Source of the DNA: Nitrospiraceae bacterium
Lineage (GTDB): Bacteria > Nitrospirota > Thermodesulfovibrionia > Thermodesulfovibrionales > UBA6898
DNA: 38,549 nucleotides
NCBI GenBank assembly: GCA_003153275.1
Contig: PLXX01000126.1
Coordinates: forward strand, 13,985 to 52,533
Reading direction: 5' to 3'
Shown in pieces: positions 32,057 through 38,549 of the stretch (positions are counted from its first letter, which is position 1; each line of letters begins with the position of its first letter). The position numbers were made by a program, and so were the translations under genes. The notes beneath the pieces were generated by a model. That model was given only the letters and a program-made list of their open reading frames with translations. It was not told where the DNA came from and did not search any database.

Positions 32057-32241
32057 GGCACTACGTCACAAATAAGTATATCATCTTAGTCCCGGAAATT
32101 TATCAACATCAGCAATAACGAACCAAAAAGTCTAATTTGGAAGATATTTAGTAGGTTATAGGCATTTGCTCTGCTACAATGAGAATTATGATAGACATAA
32201 ACCCTTTGTGCTGAATAAAATCGGAGCTTAGGAGGAGCAAA

Positions 32242-32838
32242 ATGAAGAACATTGCCGTTGGTTTATGCGTAATTGCTGTCCTTTTGTGTGGTTTCACGGC
32301 CCAGGCATTTTTTGCAGGCGGTTTGAATGAGGGCGGTTACTCGCCTGAAATGCAGGCGAAGATCGAGGAGACGAAAAAGGAACTGAAGAAGTTCACTGAT
32401 GAAAAAGCGACGGCGGACAAGAACCTGAAGACCTTTGATGAGCTGGATTTCGTTGTATTCAGCAATCAGGAATGGACACGGCTGCATGAAAGCCATTCAA
32501 AAGACGTTAAGGTCAACTGGCCTGATGGTCATTACACGATCGGCATCGATAAGCATATCGAAGACCTCAAGGCGATGTTCGTGTATTCGCCCGATACGAG
32601 CATAAAGGTCCATCCGGTGAAAATCGGATCAGGGGAATGGACCTCCGTAATAGGGGTTATGACCGGAACATTCACCACGCCCATGCCGATCGGGGACGGG
32701 AAATTCATTCAGCCCACGGGCAAGGAATTTTCCATCAATATGTGCACTGTGGGACATTGGAAAGATGGTGTTATGATCGAAGAGTGGCTGTTCTGGGACA
32801 ATGCGACATACATGAAACAGATCGGCATAGGAAATTAG
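32242..32838 (+). CDS. Exported SnoaL/NTF2-like protein
   Basis: The 198-residue protein has a signal peptide (about 1-23, VGLCVIAVLLCGFTAQA followed by F) and a domain resembling SnoaL-like polyketide cyclase or ester cyclase folds, with NQEWTRLHESH, WPDGHYTIG and the closing GHWKDGVMIEEWLFWDN. Such domains bind small hydrophobic ligands, and many act as hydrolases or cyclases. The role here is unknown. A GGAGGAG site precedes the ATG. It is followed 21 bases later by an FMN reductase and then a pirin, suggesting one plus-strand transcript for redox or aromatic-compound stress. Confidence 0.78.
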   Translation: MKNIAVGLCVIAVLLCGFTAQAFFAGGLNEGGYSPEMQAKIEETKKELKKFTDEKATADKNLKTFDELDFVVFSNQEWTRLHESHSKDVKVNWPDGHYTIGIDKHIEDLKAMFVYSPDTSIKVHPVKIGSGEWTSVIGVMTGTFTTPMPIGDGKFIQPTGKEFSINMCTVGHWKDGVMIEEWLFWDNATYMKQIGIGN

Positions 32839-32859
32839 AAAGACAATGAGAAAGAAAAG

Positions 32860-33429
32860 ATGATGACACAGCATAAGATCGCGGTTCTTGTTGGGAGCCT
32901 TCGCAAGGAATCATTCAACCGTAAAATGGCAAAGGCTTTAATAAAGCTTTCGCCTGATTCTTTAACTCTAGAAATTGTCGAGATCGGAGGACTTCCGCTA
33001 TACAACCAGGATCTCGATGACAATCCACCTGTTGCTTGGGTCGAGTTTCGAGAACGCATAAAGAAGTTCGACGGCGTATTGTTTGTCACACCGGAGTACA
33101 ACCGCTCAGTTCCGGGGGTGCTCAAGAACGCTATCGACGTGGGGTCCCGTCCCTACGGGCAAAGCGCGTGGGACGGCAAACCGGGCGCTGTGATGAGTGT
33201 CTCTCCCGGCGCCATGGGAGGATTCGGAGCAAACCATCACCTGAGACAATCAATGGTTTTCCTTAATATCCCCGTTATGCAGCAACCTGAAGCTTACATC
33301 GGCAATGCCGAGAATCACTTCGATGAGGAAGGTAATCTCATCAGTGATTCAACCCGGGAACATGCCGCGAAATTCATGCGCGCGTTTACGGCATGGGTTG
33401 CGACGATCACACCCGAAGGGAGGCAGTGA
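32860..33429 (+). CDS. NADPH-dependent FMN reductase / quinone reductase
   Basis: The 189-residue flavodoxin-fold protein begins IAVLVGSLRKESFNRKMA, the FMN phosphate loop, and has TPEYNRSVPGVLKNAID, the signature of the NADPH-dependent FMN reductase family that includes ChrR, YieF and azoreductases. It would reduce quinones, chromate, azo dyes or free FMN with NAD(P)H. The length is typical. It lies 52 bases before the second pirin gene. An upstream GAGAAAGAAAAG could serve as ribosome binding site. Substrate is undetermined. Confidence 0.88.
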   Translation: MMTQHKIAVLVGSLRKESFNRKMAKALIKLSPDSLTLEIVEIGGLPLYNQDLDDNPPVAWVEFRERIKKFDGVLFVTPEYNRSVPGVLKNAIDVGSRPYGQSAWDGKPGAVMSVSPGAMGGFGANHHLRQSMVFLNIPVMQQPEAYIGNAENHFDEEGNLISDSTREHAAKFMRAFTAWVATITPEGRQ

Positions 33430-33467
33430 CCAAGGGTGCTGTATAGGCCCGGATGCAGTTTCCGTTA

Positions 33468-33475
33468 AAAGGAGG
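33468..33475 (+). promoter_or_regulatory. Ribosome binding site fixing the pirin 2 start
   Basis: AAAGGAGG lies six bases before the ATG at 33482. The same frame is open upstream to 33305 inside the FMN reductase gene; this site and the paralogue's N-terminus rule out that longer reading. Confidence 0.8.
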
Positions 33476-33481
33476 AGTACC

Positions 33482-34384
33482 ATGGTGGAAAACCGAAAGA
33501 TCAGGAAAGTATTCAAAAGCAGGCCCACACTGGAAGGCGCGGGAGTCCATCTTAGGCGGGTTTTTGGCAACAGTGAGGTTCCGCTCTTCGACCCCTTTCT
33601 AATGCTCGACGATTTCCGCAACACCGACCCCTATCAGTATATCAAGGGGTTCCCCTGGCACCCGCATCGCGGCATCGAGACTATTACGTATGTGCTCAAG
33701 GGCGATGTGGAGCATGGAGACAGCATGGGCAATAAGGGCGTTATCACGTCTGGAGACATGCAGTGGATGACTGCGGGAAGCGGCATCATCCATCAGGAGA
33801 TGCCGCAGGGAGACAATGACGGGGTTATGGAGGGATTTCAGCTCTGGGCCAACCTCCCCAGATCGAGCAAGATGATGACACCCCGGTACCGTGATATCAA
33901 GAGTTCGCAGGTGCCGGAGGTCGTCACCAAGAGTGGCGCCAAGATAAAGGTCATCTGTGGAACTGTGGAGGGCAGGCAGGGTCCGGTTAGGGACATCGTA
34001 ATCGAGCCTGAATATCTCGATATTTCGCTTCCGGCCCTTTCCGAGTTCATCCACCAGACCCCGCGCGGCCACACGGTCTTTGCCTATGTCATCGGGGGCA
34101 AGGGCGTCTTCTGCAATGAGAAGAACCCCTTTGCCTATGATGCCCTGGGTGAGAACTATTTTGACATGAAGCGTGATCCCTACATCCACAACGGCACTGC
34201 GGTGCTCTTTGACGACGGCGATCAGGTGACCGTCTCGGCCGAAGGCGAACCCGTACGCTTCCTGCTCATATCCGGTAAGCCCATTAAGGAGCCCGTGGTC
34301 TGGTACGGCCCGATTGTGATGAATACAGAGGAGGAACTGGAAGTTGCATTTGAAGAATACCGAAATGGCACGTTTATCAAATAA
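33482..34384 (+). CDS. Pirin family protein, paralogue 2
   Basis: The 300-residue bicupin pirin carries the metal-site motifs HPHRGIET and IIHQEMP intact. It differs from the pirin at 3905-4828 at about 50 positions by hand alignment, so the two are about 83 percent identical and lack only the first protein's seven-residue C-terminal tail. Possible functions are iron-dependent quercetinase-like dioxygenation or redox signalling. It sits between an FMN reductase gene and a broken dioxygenase gene, a context that fits detoxification of quinones or flavonoid-like compounds. The start is fixed by AAAGGAGG. Confidence 0.88.
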   Translation: MVENRKIRKVFKSRPTLEGAGVHLRRVFGNSEVPLFDPFLMLDDFRNTDPYQYIKGFPWHPHRGIETITYVLKGDVEHGDSMGNKGVITSGDMQWMTAGSGIIHQEMPQGDNDGVMEGFQLWANLPRSSKMMTPRYRDIKSSQVPEVVTKSGAKIKVICGTVEGRQGPVRDIVIEPEYLDISLPALSEFIHQTPRGHTVFAYVIGGKGVFCNEKNPFAYDALGENYFDMKRDPYIHNGTAVLFDDGDQVTVSAEGEPVRFLLISGKPIKEPVVWYGPIVMNTEEELEVAFEEYRNGTFIK

Positions 34385-34412
34385 GATGGCGGAAAATTAA
34401 GGAGAAGTTTTC

Positions 34413-35080
34413 ATGGCTGATTTAATGCCGGTTATATTCCTTGGACATGGCAATCCGATGAATGCGTTAGCAAAGAATGATTACACCGACGGGTGGGCTT
34501 CTATCGGCAGAGCGATTCCGCGTCCCAAAGCCGTGATTGCCGTGTCTGCCCACTGGTATGTACCGGCCTGCGCGGTGACGGCGAACCTCATGCCTCGAAC
34601 AATCCATGATTTTGGTGGTTTCCCACGATAACTTTATCAGGCACAGTATCCGGCGCCCGGCAATCCCGAACTTGCCCATCGAGTCAAGGATCTGCTTTCC
34701 CCTGTGGCAGTAGTACTAGATGAAACTTGGGGAATTGACCATGGAACGTGGACTGTGCTGACTCACATCTTTCCAAAGGCAGATATCCCCGTTGTTCAAC
34801 TCAGCATTGATGAGAGGCAGCCCCCCCCCGATTCCATTATGAAATAGGCAAACGGCTCGCGGCCCTTAGAGAGGAAGGCGTTTTGGTCATCGGTAGCGGC
34901 AATATTGTTCACAATCTGCACACCTATGCCTGGGGTGACCATGGGGTTCAGGTTTTTGATTGGGCGGTGCGATTCGAGAAACAGGTGCAGGAGTTTATTC
35001 TCAAAGGCCATAAATCTAAACTGTTGCGGATTTCAGGAAGACACCGAAATATTTGTCTGACTCCTACATCTGCCTTTTTT
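34413..35080 (+). pseudogene. Decayed DODA-type extradiol dioxygenase (YgiD family)
   Basis: The first ORF (34413-34631) encodes a good N-terminus: PVIFLGHGNPMNAL, SAHWYVP, TIHDFGGFP. A TAA at 34629 ends it, but the same frame continues at once with LYQAQYPAPGNPELA, DHGTWTVLTH and DIPVVQLSID. At a run of nine C (34821-34829) the frame shifts and continues as HYEIGKRLAALREEG, IGSGNIVHNL and HTYAWGDHGVQVFDWAVRF. The family C-terminus (PTPDHYLPL region) is not recognisable. It would have cleaved catechol-type rings. A nonsense mutation, a homopolymer frameshift and a degraded end make it non-functional unless the first two are sequencing errors. It starts 28 bases after pirin 2. Confidence 0.85.
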
Positions 35081-35372
35081 AAGCATGTACGAGGCGAAAC
35101 TTGTCAGGTAGCTCAGTTAATATTAATGACTCTCAGTCCTCCCAATGTCTTCTCCTCTCTGCCCGTTCAATCATGTTATAATTGTCCAAAGAACAACAGA
35201 AAAGGCTCTTCCATACTACCAACGGTTAATGATTTCGGATTGAAAGATAATAACTCAGGAAACTCCAGACAATGGGGTGTCCAATGGACATCTCGAAAGC
35301 AGGAAATTGCTTCCAAGCATGCACTGTGGGGTCAGATTCTCAATCCCGCTACGGCTCCATTATGTCTGCTAA
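35081..35372. other. Non-coding or decayed stretch
   Basis: An open frame persists from the dioxygenase remnant to 35380, but its sequence (for example LTPTSAFFKHVRGETC, MTLSPPNVFSS) resembles no family I know. I see no RNA gene or terminator here. It lies between two pseudogenes and is probably decayed sequence. Confidence 0.4.
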
Positions 35373-35676
35373 CTATTTGAAACTCTTTTTTAGGTCTTTA
35401 TTGACGTCCTTTGCCCTTTCTTCTGGTTCAGTGTAAACCGTCCCGATTCCGAACATATTCAGGAACTTTCCATCTTGAGAGAACATTTGGACTTTGTGAT
35501 TTCCAAAATCCATCACAACGAGCCTCTTCTTTTCTGACTCATATACCCTTAGGCTTATGGAATTCACCTTCTCCAGTTCCATGATGCTCCCATTCTAATA
35601 GAAACTTGCCGTTAGCTGAGAACTTCTGAATCATCTGACCTCCTGCATCGCTCACGTATACGACAGTCAATCTACC
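35373..35676 (-). pseudogene. NHL-repeat beta-propeller fragment with frameshift
   Basis: The minus strand first reads VYVSDAGGQMIQKFSANGKF then GEFHKPKGI, a classic NHL blade, and hits TGA. One frame over it continues YESEKKRLVVMDFGNHKVQM and FSQDGKFLNMFGIGT, a second blade, to a stop at 35373. The break lies in the short sequence ggtatatgag. A full NHL propeller has about six blades, so this is the C-terminal two of a truncated gene. Its 5' edge coincides with a perfect hairpin at 35675-35693. Confidence 0.75.
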
Positions 35677-35693
35677 ACCGACCTTGTCGGTGG
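35675..35693. repeat. Perfect hairpin, ACCGAC-type copy 1
   Basis: CCACCGAC and GTCGGTGG form an eight-base stem around a three-base loop CTT. The core ACCGACCTNGTCGGT recurs at 35766-35780. It lies exactly where the NHL fragment begins. Confidence 0.75.
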
Positions 35694-35699
35694 CTTGTG

Positions 35700-35738
35700 A
35701 CGGCAAGACTACGGACAAGGTCCTTTGTGCCTTGCCGT
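35700..35738. repeat. Inverted repeat between the two ACCGAC hairpins
   Basis: ACGGCAAG (35700-35707) pairs with CTTGCCGT (35731-35738), with further imperfect pairing of ACAAGG and CCTTTGT inside. With the flanking hairpins it gives three stem-loops in about 106 bases. Confidence 0.55.
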
Positions 35739-35765
35739 GACGGTGTTATTTGATTCGGATGGCTC

Positions 35766-35780
35766 ACCGACCTCGTCGGT
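35766..35780. repeat. Hairpin, ACCGAC-type copy 2
   Basis: ACCGAC and GTCGGT form a six-base stem around CTC. It matches the core of the hairpin at 35675-35693 except for one loop base. Confidence 0.7.
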
Positions 35781-35877
35781 TCGCTTAGACCGATTAATGA
35801 AATATAATGGAATCCATAATCTCTTCCCTGGTAACAGGGACAGGAATATAACCGTCCTCTTCTATCCTCTCTCCGGA

Positions 35878-36624
35878 TTACTCATTATAGTTCCTGATCA
35901 ATCGCGACCCGTACCAGAAAAAGGCTGCTGCATAACCCAGCAGTATCAGAAAAGAGACGAATCCTTCCACATCCATTTGGGTTTTCCGTATGAGGATGTT
36001 TGCATGGGTCAGAGGCAAAACGTTGATCACCACCCGCAACAACTCAGGCATCCTATTTACGGGGAAGAAGGTACCGCTGAAAAACGCCATCGGCAAAATA
36101 AAGAAATTGTTGTATGTTGATGTGTCCTCGTGTGATTTAGCGGTCATGCCTATGATCACGCCGAGACTCGCAAACAAAAAACAGTTCAGAAACAGCGTTC
36201 CAACAAAAATAGCGTTAATCGCAGGCGATGATGGCATAAGAAAGCTGGTCACGATGAGTAGCAGCGACGCAAAAAGCCCCTTGACCATGCCTGCAAGCAC
36301 CTCGCCGATCATGATCGATGACGGACTAATCGGGGCTTGCACAAAGACCTGAAATGTCTTGAAGTAGAGGCGGTTCAGGCTGAGCGCACTGGCGACCCAT
36401 GTGTAAGAGTTGTTCATCGAACTCATTACGACCAGACCAGGAATGAGATAACTCAGATAATCGGTCCCATGCAACTGCACAGTGCGGCCTAGCCCGAGTC
36501 CGAAGGTGACAAGATATATAATCGGGACTATCATTGCGGAAAAAAGGTAACTCAACTTCAACAGTTTACGACGGAAAAGAAGCATCTCACGGAGAAAAAC
36601 CGGATACCAGCCTTCAGTCATCAT
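35878..36624 (-). CDS. ABC-2 type transporter permease
   Basis: The 248-residue membrane protein has about six hydrophobic segments: about 25-45 (YLFSAMIVPIIYLVTFGLGLG), 60-80, 105-128, 138-160, 168-190 and 222-242. It fits the ABC-2 permease family (NodJ/DrrB type) that exports polysaccharides, lipids or drugs. The conserved FSGTFFPVNRMPELLRV segment is present. The start overlaps the ATPase gene by four bases, so the pair forms one exporter. The cargo is not indicated. Confidence 0.88.
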   Translation of the reverse strand: MMTEGWYPVFLREMLLFRRKLLKLSYLFSAMIVPIIYLVTFGLGLGRTVQLHGTDYLSYLIPGLVVMSSMNNSYTWVASALSLNRLYFKTFQVFVQAPISPSSIMIGEVLAGMVKGLFASLLLIVTSFLMPSSPAINAIFVGTLFLNCFLFASLGVIIGMTAKSHEDTSTYNNFFILPMAFFSGTFFPVNRMPELLRVVINVLPLTHANILIRKTQMDVEGFVSFLILLGYAAAFFWYGSRLIRNYNE

Positions 36625-37454
36625 TCTATGCGCTCCCCGGTCAGCTTGATGAAGACATCCTCCAGATTGGTTTTCCTTATAGTCACACCATTGTCCCGCC
36701 CCCGGGCAATGACATGGGCTTCTTCACGGTTCCTGCAAATATGCTGAATAAGCTTCCCCTCAGCGTTAATATGCTCGACGACATATTCGCCGACGCTTGC
36801 TTTTAGGGCCTGGGGAGAATCAAGCACGATCAGCTTACCCTTAGAGAGGATACCTACGCGGTCGCATAATGTTTCAGCTTCCTCTATATAGTGTGTTGTG
36901 ATTACTACAGTCCTGCCCTCAATCTTTGTTTTTCGTATGACATCCCACATCTGCCTTCGTATCAGCGGGTCGAGACCTATCGACGGCTCATCAAGGAACA
37001 GCACCGACGGCTCATGGAGCAGGGCCCTCGCCAGAAGAAGCCGCCGCTGCATACCGCCGGAGAACCCGGAAGCGACCGAATCCTTCCTGTCGGAAAGGCC
37101 AACCATCAGAAGGGATACGGCAATTTTCTGTTCCAGGTCGGCGACCTGATGGAGCATAGCGTAAATCAGGAGGTTCTCATAAGCCGTCAACTCGCGGTCG
37201 AGGTTGTTCTCCTGGGGCACAATGCCAATACGTTTTTTGATCTCATACGAGTTTTTGACAACATCGAACCCGTCTATTCGGCACGTGCCACGGTCAGGCT
37301 TGCTGAGCGTGGTAAGCATTTTTATGGTGGTTGTCTTTCCGGCGCCGTTGGGGCCGAGAAGACCGAAAACTTCGCCCCTATTGATCTCTAGAGAAAGGTT
37401 ATTCACGGCAGTAATGGCCCCATAGCTTTTCGTAAGACCTACAATCTCTATCAT
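36621..37454 (-). CDS. ABC transporter ATP-binding protein
   Basis: The 277-residue ATPase has Walker A GLLGPNGAGKTTTIKML, Q-loop IVPQENNL, signature FSGGMQRRLLLARAL, Walker B VLFLDEPSIGLDP and switch histidine TTHYIEEAE. It groups with the DrrA/NodI/NatA type, which pair with ABC-2 permeases. A C-terminal regulatory extension of about 60 residues ends with IRKTNLEDVFIKLTGE, as in that group. It is the first gene of the exporter pair, with a GAGG site eight bases before the ATG. Confidence 0.92.
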   Translation of the reverse strand: MIEIVGLTKSYGAITAVNNLSLEINRGEVFGLLGPNGAGKTTTIKMLTTLSKPDRGTCRIDGFDVVKNSYEIKKRIGIVPQENNLDRELTAYENLLIYAMLHQVADLEQKIAVSLLMVGLSDRKDSVASGFSGGMQRRLLLARALLHEPSVLFLDEPSIGLDPLIRRQMWDVIRKTKIEGRTVVITTHYIEEAETLCDRVGILSKGKLIVLDSPQALKASVGEYVVEHINAEGKLIQHICRNREEAHVIARGRDNGVTIRKTNLEDVFIKLTGERIE

Positions 37455-37666
37455 GCCTGTATCCTCGAAGATATCACTAAGCTATGTGGAGTTTTATTAT
37501 AAGAGCAGCGATCTGCCTGAGAAGCCCGCGGTAACGAAGTGGGTGATCCGCGCCACCACAAAGAATCGCAAATCATGACGAGGCTAATCGAGTCAGGCCT
37601 GACCACTTTTACTAAAATGGAATAGCTCAACTCGACCAAGAAAACCAAAAGCTGGACATGCAGGGC

Positions 37667-37882
37667 CTATTTTCTCATCTCTATCGGCTTCTTGAGCTTC
37701 ATCGGAGTCTCGCAACATATCAAAGGGGTCTCTTCCAGACAGCCGCCGATATGGTCCACAGTAACAGCAAACCCGCAAACTTGGCAAGCGAGCTTGCTGC
37801 CCTTCTTTACTGCCGGGTTCTTATCAGCTGCTTTTTTTGTTACCGCTTTTTTTGCAACTGCCGCCTTCTTTAGACTTACCAT
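37667..37882 (-). CDS. Small desulforedoxin-like protein with Lys/Ala-rich N-terminus
   Basis: This 71-residue protein has two parts. Residues 1-30 are Lys/Ala-rich (KKAAVAKKAVTKKAADK), like histone H1-type tails. Residues 31-66 contain CQVCG and, about 20 residues later, ICCETPMKL. The CxxC plus CC-x2-PM arrangement matches desulforedoxin and the N-terminal domain of desulfoferrodoxin, which bind one iron through four cysteines. It may be an electron carrier or a nucleic-acid-binding metal protein. A GGAGAA site lies about nine bases before the ATG. It is a separate transcript upstream of the ABC genes on the same strand. Confidence 0.7.
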   Translation of the reverse strand: MVSLKKAAVAKKAVTKKAADKNPAVKKGSKLACQVCGFAVTVDHIGGCLEETPLICCETPMKLKKPIEMRK

Positions 37883-38395
37883 ATCTTTCTTTTCTCCTTT
37901 TTCATTCCGCCCGATCTCAGCGATTAATGCATACAGTATATCAAAATCTCCAATATCATTTCGCTCTCAGTAATTCTGTCCAAACTTTACAAATCTGCCA
38001 TACTCCGCGATAAACGCTTGCATTGAGTGAGGATTAGGATCAGATTTCCCTCCGCACCGGCGCTGAGCAAAAGAGGGCTTGGGTCTACCATTGCACATAT
38101 TCTGAGTAATAGTTCGTGGGGCTGTGGATGCAACGTGCTACAGCCAACCTGCTTCTTTCTGGTTGAAACCTGCCATTTCAAGAGAGGTCCCGGCGGCATT
38201 GACTGCAGGGAAAAGGTTAGACGATGGAGGCAATGTTTATTTTGCGGACTTGGGGGCGTACATCGCATTCGACATGTGCCCGAAGAACATTTGATTCCGA
38301 GAGAAACATTGCGTCTGTGCAAAAAGCCACAAATGTTGACTATAGGAAGTACATCTTCGTGAGTAGTTCGGGGCGAAAGAGACTCACCACGATCT
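37883..38395. other. Region with no confident gene
   Basis: Overlapping ORFs of 144 codons on the minus strand and 111 codons on the plus strand cover 37987-38421, but neither has a ribosome binding site or recognisable motif. The plus-strand ORF has scattered cysteines (CLFCG) without a clear pattern. Given the repeats just downstream, this may be degraded mobile DNA. AT-rich sequence at 37921-37975 probably holds the promoter of the desulforedoxin-like gene. Confidence 0.4.
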
Positions 38396-38403
38396 CCGTT
38401 CAG

Positions 38404-38485
38404 TGGCCGAACCCGGAACACGTGGCCGGAATGCAGCGGAATTGCTTGCCGGAATCAATAGGAATCATTGGCCGAGTGGTCCGAA
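38404..38485. repeat. Quasi-periodic TGGCCGAA / TGGCCGGAAT repeats
   Basis: Related units begin at about 38404 (TGGCCGAA), 38423 (TGGCCGGAAT), 38446 (TTGCCGGAAT) and 38469 (TGGCCGAGTGG), with extra CGGAAT and GGAAT elements between. Spacing is 19-23 bases. Degenerate multiple repeats of this sort are known inside the ends of IS21-family elements, where the transposase binds. No transposase ORF is seen before the window ends. Confidence 0.5.
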
Positions 38486-38549
38486 ACATGCAAAAACCCC
38501 GGATTGATATCTATCCAGCAGTTAGTGAACTACCCGCGACTGAGGTGAG

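Noticed and set aside
32152-32180. Promoter for the SnoaL-like gene (TACAAT at 32175)
   Set aside because: The only hexamer at the right distance is TAGGTT, too far from consensus to claim a promoter.
33305-33481. 59-codon N-terminal extension of pirin 2
   Set aside because: It runs inside the FMN reductase gene in another frame, while a strong AAAGGAGG and the paralogue's start support the ATG at 33482.
35160-35185. TTATAAT as a promoter between the two pseudogenes
   Set aside because: No -35 partner and no intact gene downstream on that strand.
37453-37581. 42-codon plus-strand ORF with protein-like sequence (KSSDLPEKPAVTKWVIRATT)
   Set aside because: It has no ribosome binding site, its ATG overlaps the ABC gene start on the other strand, and no family is recognised. 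It could be a gene remnant, but support is too thin.
37987-38421. 144-codon minus-strand ORF near the right end
   Set aside because: Low-complexity, Ser/Pro/Leu-rich translation without motifs, overlapping another open frame on the opposite strand.

Overview
The window reads as chromosomal DNA of a Gram-negative, anaerobic or microaerophilic bacterium. A two-subunit 2-oxoacid:ferredoxin oxidoreductase, a ferritin-like diiron protein, an ADP-forming acyl-CoA synthetase fusion, a B12/radical SAM DUF4070 protein, many PAS/GAF sensor kinases and a desulforedoxin-type protein suit the Nitrospirota or Desulfobacterota. That placement is an inference from gene content; there is no rRNA gene to test it. 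I saw no tRNA, CRISPR array or intact mobile element.

Layout. 1-630: small Cys-rich or broken ORFs around an exact 25-bp direct repeat. 631-3747: ferritin-like protein and korAB. 3905-5761 (minus): a pirin, an orphan phospholipase-D fragment and a two-TM membrane protein. 5901-8854: sensor kinase plus NtrC-type regulator. 8829-11831: coaE, an FmdB-type zinc ribbon, a TIM-barrel sugar isomerase-like protein and a MidA-type methyltransferase, with convergent overlaps. 11878-20113 (minus): a tightly packed run galT, glgA, 1397-aa hybrid-sensor kinase, receiver protein and RlmD-like rRNA methyltransferase, with the MidA-like gene at its end. 20266-22792 (minus): asd then mtaD. 22976-26539 (minus): two CBS-pair proteins followed by a GNAT/ADP-forming acyl-CoA synthetase fusion. 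26786-28321: B12 radical SAM protein. 28441-30061 (minus): an AcuC-type deacetylase and a Mut7-C protein. 30131-32056 (minus): PAS-PAS-GAF-HD-GYP phosphodiesterase. 32242-34384: secreted SnoaL-like protein, FMN reductase and a second pirin, then a decayed DODA-type dioxygenase. 35373-35780: a decayed NHL-repeat fragment bounded by small hairpins. 35878-37454 (minus): ABC-2 exporter. 37667-37882 (minus): small desulforedoxin-like protein. 37883-38549: no confident gene; the last 150 bases carry quasi-periodic repeats resembling an IS21-type end.

How the parts may work together. The most interesting grouping is a rearranged version of the Bacillus acuABC theme: CBS proteins (AcuB-like role), a GNAT acyltransferase fused to an acyl-CoA synthetase (AcuA/Pat-like role) and a class I HDAC-type deacetylase (AcuC-like role), all on the minus strand within 7.2 kb. 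This would be a candidate adenylate-sensing control of reversible lysine acylation. A second theme is glycogen/galactose metabolism co-transcribed with a very large multi-sensor kinase. A third is a redox/quinone-stress cassette (FMN reductase, pirin, dioxygenase remnant) containing one of two pirin paralogues about 83 percent identical to each other by hand alignment.
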